62,000 nucleotides of DNA from Prorocentrum cordatum (taxonomy: Eukaryota > Sar > Dinophyceae > Prorocentrales > Prorocentraceae), in the NCBI GenBank assembly GCA_963575745.1, contig CAUYUJ010010380.1, positions 177,501 through 239,500 of the forward strand, in the 5' to 3' direction. Shown here in pieces: positions 53,190 through 60,851 of this stretch (its first letter is position 1; the number at the start of each line of letters is the position of its first letter). The notes beneath the pieces were generated by a model that was not told the origin of the DNA, made no database searches, and worked only from the letters and a program-made list of their open reading frames with translations. The translations under genes were made by a program, and so were the position numbers.

Positions 53190-53589
53190 GCCCTCCTCCT
53201 CCCCCTCCTCCTCCTCCTCCTCATCCTCCTGCGCGCGCAGTTCCTTTTTTTCCGATTGCGTATAATCCGAAGTGGTCTTTCTGTGCGAGTCGCAGGTCGG
53301 CCATGACACGCGCCCCCGGAAGAGAAACATCAGTTGCATGGGACGGGATGGGAGGGAGGGACAGGATGCCGGATGAGGCGCGAGCGCACTTAGCCTGGCA
53401 TACCCCTCTCTCCTCCTCTCCTTGCTCCCCCTTTTATCCTCCCATCTCCTCGTTGCAGTTACACGTTGTGAGTACTACTCTCCTCGCTCCCCCGAATGCG
53501 CCCTCAAAGTTTCCGCCCCCTCCCTATGTCTGTTACACATGGCGTGAGTGAGTTGGTCTTTCTTTTGTTCCCATCCAAGAGTGTTCAGT
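53190..53589 (+). repeat. CTC tract and 3' flank of LINE A
   Basis: CCCTCCTCCTCCTCC (53190-53232) is followed by GCGCGCGCAGTTCC...CCGATTGCG. This resembles GTGCGCAGCTCC...CCAATTGCG after LINE B, so it may be 3' untranslated sequence. The remainder to 53589 has no gene. Confidence 0.55.
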
Positions 53590-53932
53590 CTTTCCCCAAT
53601 GGTGTTCCCGTTGCAGCGCGGGCCTCAGTTTAGGATCGGGGCTTTGCTCCCGTCGTTCAGAATGGCGTTTGCGCTCCAGCTTGGGCCACTTTTCTGGACC
53701 CGAGTCGTTCCTCATCGTTGTCGCCCTCCTCCGTTCCTCTCCCCCGCCCCCCCTTGGTCCTCCTGCTCCTCCCGCTCTTTCCACTCCAGCTCCTGATGTT
53801 GCTGTTCGTTCTAATCCTCCTCCTTCCTCATCCTCCTCTTCCTCCTGCTCATTCTCCTGCTCATCCGCCACCTTCTCCTTCTCCTCCTCGCCCTCCTCCT
53901 CGTCCTCCTCCTCCTCTTCCTCCTCCTCCTCT
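53590..53932 (+). promoter_or_regulatory. Upstream module of LINE B, homologous to that of LINE A
   Basis: TGGTGTTCCCGTTGCAGCGC, CCTCAGTTTAGGATCGG, GTCGTTCAGAATGGCG and GGGCCACTTTTCTGGACCCG correspond to 47105-47240. The CTCCTG- and TGTTGCTGTTCG-rich part corresponds to 47440-47480. It ends in about 110 bp of CCTCCTCCT right against the leader relict. One unit of the 151-bp repeat is present here against two in LINE A. Confidence 0.6.
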
Positions 53933-53954
53933 TCCGTAGCCATGTTGGCTCAAG
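53933..53954 (+). other. DinoSL relict at the 5' end of LINE B
   Basis: Matches the consensus except position 12 (G for T), directly after CCTCTTCC. It marks the probable transcript start of the retrotransposed RNA. Confidence 0.88.
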
Positions 53955-54087
53955 GCGGGTGTGGTGGGTACTGGGGAGTACTTACTTTCACATCTCATTG
54001 AGTGGGCAGCTCTCTTCAGAGGGCAATTCGGGTGCGAGCCCGAGCGGACACAACCCCATCTTTTCTCATCCCAGTCCAGTTTCTGCC

Positions 54088-55050
54088 ATGGCCGAGGAGA
54101 TCGCGCGGCAAGTCCAGGCGGCCCTAGAGGTTTCCGTGAAAGCCCAGATTGACTCCCTGGGCACCACGCTCACGCAGACCTTCGCCACGCAGTTCGCGCA
54201 ACTGTCCCAGGGGCTGGAGCGGAAGATTGCCGAGCAGAACGCTGGCATGACGGCGCAGACACATCACTTAGTCCAGATTCGGGAAACGCTACAGAAGCAT
54301 AGTGCCGCCATCGCTCGTCTTCAGCATGAAGCATCGACCTCAGCAACAAGCTCTGCAAGAGGATCTGCAGATGGTAGTACATGGGCCAGTCGGCTTACTG
54401 AGCCAGCCGCCAAAATCCAGCGCACGTCAGCATCGGAGAATGCATCACCCAATTGGCACAATTCGCGATCTTATCAATATGACAAGTGTAGACGCTGGAT
54501 CGGCACATTCCCTCGTGCGATTTTAGCAAGCATGAGACATGCACATGCTGCATCGTGGAAGGACAACATCCTGACGCCGGTCATGATGAACAATGTTACG
54601 CCGCAGTACCACCGCATCAGCCAGAACTACTCCCTCACCTTCTCCAGCGAAGCCATGGCGAAGGAGTTCACGGAGGTCTTCAACAACTCGAACAACCAGT
54701 GGATGGACCCGCGAGACGGATCGATGCACTACATGAAGGCCAGATCTGACCTGCCGAAAGACGTCAGGACCACACAGAGGGCGCTCAGCAAGGTATGGGA
54801 CCCCATCATCGAGCTATTCGGAGCCAGCCCACGGTACGCTGCAGGTTCGAAGCCCATCATCAACGGGTACAAGGGCACGATTCACTGGTCAGATGGGAAT
54901 GATGTTTGGCCGCTGGTCAGCTGCTCGGACGTCAACCATGCGTCGTTCACGTTCGACATAGATCAAGACACTGTCTCTTTCTTCTCCCTGGACACCGACA
55001 AGCTGAACAGGATCATGGAGGACGTCTTGAACAAGGCCGCCTACATCTAG
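54088..55050 (+). CDS. LINE B ORF1 protein
   Basis: 320 residues from the ATG 133 bp after the relict. It starts with an amphipathic helix and coiled coil (EIARQVQAALEVSVKAQIDS and SQGLERKIAEQNAGM, residues about 3-80), then a Ser/Thr/Ala linker. A folded part follows from about 130 (WIGTFPRAILASMRHAHAAS, YSLTFSSEAMAKEFTEVFNN and SDLPKDVRTTQRALSKVWDP). A C-terminal part ends at NKAAYI. The layout matches LINE ORF1 proteins (oligomerisation, then RNA binding), although no RRM motif is certain. It ends in TAG at 55048-55050, and the same frame stays open beyond it into ORF2. Confidence 0.7.
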   Translation: MAEEIARQVQAALEVSVKAQIDSLGTTLTQTFATQFAQLSQGLERKIAEQNAGMTAQTHHLVQIRETLQKHSAAIARLQHEASTSATSSARGSADGSTWASRLTEPAAKIQRTSASENASPNWHNSRSYQYDKCRRWIGTFPRAILASMRHAHAASWKDNILTPVMMNNVTPQYHRISQNYSLTFSSEAMAKEFTEVFNNSNNQWMDPRDGSMHYMKARSDLPKDVRTTQRALSKVWDPIIELFGASPRYAAGSKPIINGYKGTIHWSDGNDVWPLVSCSDVNHASFTFDIDQDTVSFFSLDTDKLNRIMEDVLNKAAYI

Positions 55051-58000
55051 GAGGAGCAGCTGGCATACTCGTCGAGCGTCGATGACAATCATGGCCAATC
55101 TTTTTGGGAGCATGAAAACATTACCAGCGTAGTCGGAGACTCATGCGCTTCTCTTTCGGCCAGTACCTGTCCCTCGGCCACCCCATCGACACAATGTTCC
55201 AGCTCAACATGGAGTACAGTAGATAGCACAGATTCGCGTGGGCCAGAAGCGTCCACAAAACCATTCTTGCTTGCGCAGCCGCTTCGAGTTTGCACCTGGA
55301 ATGCCCAGATTCTTTTCCACTCCCTTTCTGCCTCTCACAAACACGGTGCGTCTAAATTTAAAGCTCTGGCCAGCATTGCACGGAAGATGGATGTAATTGT
55401 TGCGCAGGAGACCCATGGGCAGGAAGGGGGCCTTGAGACTCTGACCCGCGACTTTCCGAGATTCCGAGCCTTCGGTTCCTTCACTCAGGAGGCCCACGCT
55501 GGAGGTACAGCGCTGCTGGTCAGGGAAGAGCTCGCCGAGCAGTTCACGATGATAGATTCGCACGCGCTCGCGGCAGGTCGCATTCTCACGATTACTTTTC
55601 TGGGCCCGAAAGGTGCATTGCAGGTTACGAGTGTCCATCTGGATCCTGAGTGGTCTGAACGATCAACACGCGGTATTCTCCATTCTCTTTCTCGTTCCTT
55701 GCTCCCGCAGTTCCAGGCTGTGAGTATTCTGCTAGGGGGCTTTAATTTCCATGGACATGGGGAATGCAGACACTATCTTGAACCCCCTATTCCCAAGACG
55801 TCGCCATCACGTTTAGCTACCATATTTGATTATCTCTTTCCCCATTACTCCGAAGTCGACCACCCAGCCTATACTCATCGTGCATTCATACGCAATAAGC
55901 TGACATACGCTCGTCTCGATCGCATATACTGCAACACTGACACTGTCAATCTACTATATTATCGGCCTAATACTGGAGTCCTCTGGGAGGTTACAGACAG
56001 GGGCAAGCCCTCTGACCACGTTCCAGTCTTTCTTTGCCTGCATGCTCCGCGGCCTGCAGTTACAGGTCAAGGCTCTATACCCCCGTGGGTGGCCAAGCAT
56101 CCGCAGTTCGGTGAGTTTGTCGTGGATCTTATCGCTACCACTGGGCTTTCGCCGCATCCCCCCACTGCTGTGCAGGAAATTAAAGAGATATTTCACATTG
56201 CCGCTGGCCACACTCGGAGGCATGTTGAGATCTCAGGCGCCCGCACACGGCCAGAGAAGGCTGCCTGCTGTCTCAAGCTTGTCCGTGCGGCGCGGTCTGG
56301 CAGCTACTATCATGCTCGGCGTGCTTGTCTGGGTTACAGGCACCTCTTCGCGTTTTTTTTTAACCCCGAGACGATGACCTGGCTCGATCAAGGGCGATTC
56401 CATGAGCATCTCAGTTCCATGATGCGCGAGGAGTACCAGGAGGAGGAGAGGGAGGTGTGCGAGAACAATGAGCTAGGTTCGGAAGCTGCTGAGCAGGCCA
56501 TTCGTCGAGTCAAGCGTCTCTCTGCTGCATGGGCTGCACGGCGGCCTCGTATTAAGCTTGTTGGAGTTCGAGGACCTCAGGGAGAGGTCCGCACTGACCC
56601 TGAAGAGGCTGCTAGGCTTCTGGCTGACTACTGGGGCAAAGTCTTTGACAATGAAGAAGAAGGTTGTCTTGGGTCTGATCATGTTCTATTTCAGCACATC
56701 CAGGAGGTTGACGGCACGGGGCCTCAATATGTCACCAGTAGCCACCAGAGATTCGACTGGGTTCTGACCGAGGAGCATTTCAACGGCTTGATCGATTTCA
56801 AGCGCGACACAGCCACGGGCCCCGATGGCGCCCCCTATTCCGCCTGGCAAAGGACAGGTAAGAAGACGCGTGCTGCGCTATATGCCCTGCACTGCCACGC
56901 CATGTCTGGTGGCAGGGTCGCCCCCAGCTTTAACCACTGCAGGGCTGTGTTTTTGCTTAAAGGAGATGTTGTCCAGGGAGGGGAGGAGGTTCGCGATCCA
57001 CATGTCGTTCGACCGCTATCGCTTTCGAATACTGATAACAAGCCCCTCAGCTCCGCCATCGCCCCGGTATTAAATCATGTCGCTGCTGAAACCTGCCACG
57101 TCGTCCAGAGGGGGTTCGTCAAGGGGGGGGTGATGAATGATAATATCATCAATATGGATGGTCGGCTCACGCTTTGGGGCACCGTCTATAGGCACACGGA
57201 GCGCGGCTTCACGCTCTTCGATTTCAAGAAAGCCTTCCCGAGTGTTTTTTTGCAGCTGGATCAATTGCGTACTGATTCGCATGAAATTGCCACCCTATCT
57301 CATCAATGCGGTAGAGGAACTATATGACGATATATGGACTTCAATAGTATGGGGTGGAGGGAGGCATGGCTTCTATTCCTTTCGAGGGGTGAAACAGGGA
57401 TGTCCGCTCAGTGGTGTGCTCTTTGCGCTTGTGCTGGATCCAGCGTTTCGCTACGTAATACAGCTGCAGGAGCGCCTCGTATTTCAGATCGGCGCCTTCG
57501 CCGATGACATTTACTTAGTCGCACGCAACCTCTGCAAGACCCTGCCGCAGGTATTGGTGAGGCTTGTGCTGTCAGGTATGGTAACCGGGCTCACGCTTAA
57601 CTATAAGAACTGTGTCATTGTTGTTTTGAATATGGTGGAGAAACAGGATGTCCTGGAGGCCTTCCGTGGTCGGGGGCTTGATGTTTCCCGTTATCAGATT
57701 CAGAGGTCTGGCAAACTCCTGGGAATTCAGGTCGGTGAGCGTGGCTTTCTTGACGCCTGGCAGCTTGTTGCAGTGAAAATTAGGAGCAGGACAGGGGACG
57801 TGCGGTGCCTGGGGCTGGGCTTCATCCAGTCCGCGCAGGCTTTCAACACCTACGTCGTCCCTGTCACATCGCATGTTGGGCAGTTCTACCTGCCGTCTAA
57901 GGAACTCGTTCGTGCAGAACGAGAGGCGCACCAAAAGCTTCCTCGTGCGCCGCGGCATGTTTTTCCTCCCAAGGCCATGTTCCACCTCAAAGAGCTAGGT

Positions 58001-58828
58001 CTTCCTGTGCAGTGTCGCTCTATGGAAACCCTTTGTCGCGCGTCCATGCTACGCTGTGCCATCCGCTCGGAAGAGTTCCATGCTATGCGCTCCATGTATA
58101 ATGCTGCCCAGGAAGACGACAACAGGACCCTAACGTATAAGTGGAACCCGCACTTCCTGAATTCTATCTTCTGGAACATGCTTATCGAGTATAGCCAGCA
58201 CATCAGAATCCCCGATGCCCCCATCCACGAGCCCCCGAAAAAGCTGCAGAGTACGATCACGAAGTTTATTGTTCGACGCCAGCCCCATCACTTCATCAAT
58301 CATCTTGTCCTTGCTCGTCTTCGCTATTGGCTACCACATGCTACGCCCCAAGATGCCCAACTGACGGTTCCGAGGCTTAATATTCTAGCGAGGAGGCTGC
58401 CCAGTTTTATTATTACATCCCTTCTAAAAGCCGTGTTCAATGCTTGGCCAACTACGAAGCGTTTCAGACAGGCCACTGGGCCTTGTGTTTTCGGGTGCTG
58501 CAATTTAGGGGCCGACAGTATCTCTCACTATGTCACCTGTCCTGTTGTGATCCCCCTCCTGAGGGAGCTCCTCCCCTCGCTCCCACTGGAGTGGGGGTAC
58601 GTTGCGCCTTTCAATTTTATCGCCCATCTCTGGCCGTCTCTTGGGCACACCCCTAAAGCGAGTGAGTTCGTGCATGCCTGTGCTGTCGCCATTGACATTT
58701 TATTTTCTGCCTTCAATCAGCGCCGCAGGCGGGGAGGGCAGGATAGGGCTTTCGCACTCCAAGCAGTTCGAGGCCGCGCCCGTTGTTGTGCGTTTCGTCA
58801 TCATGGAGTGCACTCTCTGCTGCGCTAA
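55051..58828 (+). pseudogene. LINE B ORF2: AP-endonuclease and reverse transcriptase, one frameshift
   Basis: The frame is open from the ORF1 stop. Endonuclease motifs start near 55285 (VCTWNAQILF), then VIVAQETHG and, near 55985-56035, GKPSDHVPVFLCL. The usual GDFN reads LLGGFNFHG near 55735, so its Asp is replaced by Gly. The RT follows: TATGPDGAPYSAW fingers, motif A LFDFKKAFPSV (Asp at about 57220), then a T7 run at 57245-57251 where the frame moves by one base. The second frame carries GVKQGCPLSGVLF, IGAFADDIYLV (Asp-Asp at about 57503-57508), thumb and connection, and CVFGC...ISHYVTCP at about 58487, a C-x3-C-x9-H-x3-C pattern. No ATG exists between the ORF1 stop and the first endonuclease motif; the first in-frame ATG is at 55387. 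It is probably inactive as it stands but only lightly damaged. Confidence 0.8.
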
Positions 58829-58849
58829 CGGGTGCGGGGCTCTTCCTCC

Positions 58850-59125
58850 TCATCCTCTTCCTCCTCCTCCTCCTCCTCCTCCTCCTCCTCCTCCTCCTCC
58901 TCCTCCTCCTCCTCCTCCTATGTGCGCAGCTCCTCTCGTCCAATTGCGCATTGCGTGTTTGTTGCGCCGCAGCGTGGCAGGGGGTCCGCGCGCGCGCCCA
59001 GGCAACCCGGGCCACGGCATCGCGAATTGTCCCGCATGCAAGAGGTTGGGAGAAGTAGAGAGACGGCCGTGGAGACAGGAGGCAAATAAAGCAAGCGCAC
59101 TCACGCGGCGAGGCCGCGGGGGGGG
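58850..59125 (+). repeat. CTC tract and 3' flank of LINE B
   Basis: About 70 bp of CTCCTCCTC (58850-58918), then GTGCGCAGCTCC, CCAATTGCGCATTGCG and TTTGTTGCGCCGC. The segment 58960-59125 is the inverted partner of the repeat at 6150-6300 (GAATTGTCCCGCATGCA, CGCACTCACGCGGCGAGG). It is either a LINE 3' end or a dispersed repeat into which LINE B inserted. Confidence 0.6.
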
Positions 59126-59924
59126 CGCGCGGGGCGGCTGGGCCGCAGGGCAGCCCCTGGCAGTGCGCGCGGGGCGGCGTCGCGGGCGAACCCAGGGGGG
59201 CAGGGCGAGGCCCAGCAAGTAGGGAGGTGCAGGAGATGCAGGGTCGCCAAGATGGCCGGCCAGGGCGCGAGGCGGGGAAGGGGCGTTGGTGGTTGCGCGA
59301 GGCTGTTGCGATGGGCTGGGCAGGTGATGACACGCCAGGCGCCGGCGCAGCGCGGCGGAGGCGAAGCGCGACCGCAGCGCGGGGGTGGGAGCGGCGGCGA
59401 AAGACGGAGCGAAGGCCAGGCAAAGCCGAACGACAAGTGAGAGCCGCGGCGCGTGGACGGCCGCAGAGTGGCGCGCGGAGGCCACGCAAACAGACCGCGG
59501 GCGGCGGGGGGGGGGGGGGCAAAAAAGCAAGGGGCCGAGCCCAGGGTTTGTGCACGCATGACAGCCGTGAACAGGGCGGCGCCCAGCCAAAGCGGGGGCT
59601 GGGCGAAGGCTCCCGGCAGGCAGCCAGGAGGCACAACGGGAGGGCGACGCAGCGGCGGCGCCCCCCAAGGTGGGGCAGCACCGAGTTGCCAGGCAGGGGC
59701 AACCTGCTGACAGCGAAGGAACCGACCTGCCATGCCAATGGCCAGCGATGCGGCGCGTGCGCCAAACCCAGCGCGGCCCAAGGCAAGGCGTGCGTCCACG
59801 CGCACCGGCATCGGGCAGAGGGGGGGCGCACAACCTGGGACGGCTGGCGCGCCACGCGCTGAAGCCGGGAGCACGCGGCAATTGTGCAGACAGGTGGCCA
59901 CGAGCAGGGTTAGGCCTCAGCGGG
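59126..59924. other. No gene recognised
   Basis: Very GC-rich, with a G-homopolymer at 59507-59518. Long frames on both strands are Arg/Pro/Ala-rich and without motifs. Confidence 0.4.
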
Positions 59925-60330
59925 CGCGGGGCGCGGCACCAGGGTTGGATGCCGCGCCCGCGGGAGGTAGATTGCGCACCACCTGGGGTGGATGGTGAGA
60001 CGCAGCTAACCGGTGCTCGGACAGGCCGTTACCCGCCTGGAAGCGGACCAGGGCGAAAGGCGCCTCACCTGGGGTGGATGACGCGCCAGGGGCAAGGGGA
60101 GGCGCGTCAACTGGGGTGGATGACGCGCCCGTGAGAACGCACCTAACTGGTGCACAGACAGGTTGAACAGAAGCTGGGGCACGCTCACAGCAACCATGCG
60201 TACCACCCGGGGTGGATGGCGCGCCTGGGGAACGGAGCGCGTCGCACCACCTGGGGTGGGAGGCGCGCCGAGCGAAACGCACTTAACATGTGCACGGAGA
60301 GGTGGATTAGAGACGCAGGGCACCTCCTGG
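59925..60330 (+). repeat. Tandem repeat with a CACCTGGGGTGGATG core
   Basis: The core recurs at about 59976, 60064, 60108, 60200 and 60247, often followed by GCGCGCC. A longer unit of about 130 bp includes AACGCACCTAACTGGTGCAC and GACAGG. Roughly three long units, diverged. Non-coding. Confidence 0.7.
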
Positions 60331-60548
60331 GATGGGAGGCACCTCGCTGCGGCCACAGTCCATGTGGGTCGGTGGCACGCCCTTTGGGCCCAGGAAGCGT
60401 TGCTGGGCCAAGCCCAGCGTCGGTTCGAGCCCGCGTAAGCGGGGGTCTCCAGTGGGCCAGTCTGCCTCGCTAGGTCGCTTGCTTCCTTGGTCCTTCCCTC
60501 AGGCTGCCTGGCTCCGGTGGTTTTGCTGCTGCTGCTGCCAGACCGCGC

Positions 60549-60851
60549 CCCAGTCGACTTCCAGGTCGCGGCAGTGGCAGAGGGCGCTGATATCGCGTTG
60601 AACTTCGGCCAGGTTTCCGAGGGCGGCGCGACAGAAGTAGCCAAACCCGTTGGATGGCATGTTCCCCTGCCGAGGCACACCCCATTTTTGCTGTCGCGGG
60701 CCCTTTTCCAGCCCCCGACGAAGAGAGCGCCGCAGGCGTCTGTCAGGCGGTTGACGGCCCCAGGCCAGGTCTCTACTCGGCCACCCCAGTCTGCCCACTG
60801 CGGTGCCCACTGAATGTCGCGCCTGGGTGTCTTGTATAGCCGGTCGTGTGG
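60549..60851 (-). pseudogene. Unidentified coding remnant
   Basis: The minus strand reads YKTPRRDIQWAPQWADWGGR, VNRLTDACGALFVGGWKRAR and, after a frame change near 60670, NGFGYFCRAALGNLAEVQRD and SALCHCRDLEVDW. Residue composition (Trp, Cys and aliphatics in a balanced mix) differs from the surrounding low-complexity frames, so I think it was coding. I do not recognise the family; a piece of a mobile-element protein is plausible. Confidence 0.35.

Larger units (their letters stand above)
47534..53232 (+). mobile_element. LINE A, nearly complete non-LTR retrotransposon
   Basis: Order: leader relict (47534-47555), ORF1 (47708-49120), 61-bp spacer, ORF2 (49182-53153), then a CTC-rich tract at 53190-53232. 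No frame break ends ORF2, so this is one of the youngest elements here. The relict at the very 5' end indicates that the template RNA was trans-spliced and that the copy is full length. Confidence 0.8.
53933..58828 (+). mobile_element. LINE B, nearly complete non-LTR retrotransposon
   Basis: Leader relict (53933-53954), 133-bp leader, ORF1 (54088-55050), ORF2 in the same frame after one stop codon (to 57327, continuing in a second frame to 58828), then a CTC tract. Base composition is lower in GC than LINE A, and its proteins share only general LINE architecture with LINE A, so it is a separate family. Confidence 0.8.

Noticed and set aside
58713-59881. Minus-strand frames of 343-380 codons rich in Arg, Pro and Ala
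   Set aside because: They combine the CTC tract read as a homopolymer run with GC-rich noncoding DNA. No motif was seen.
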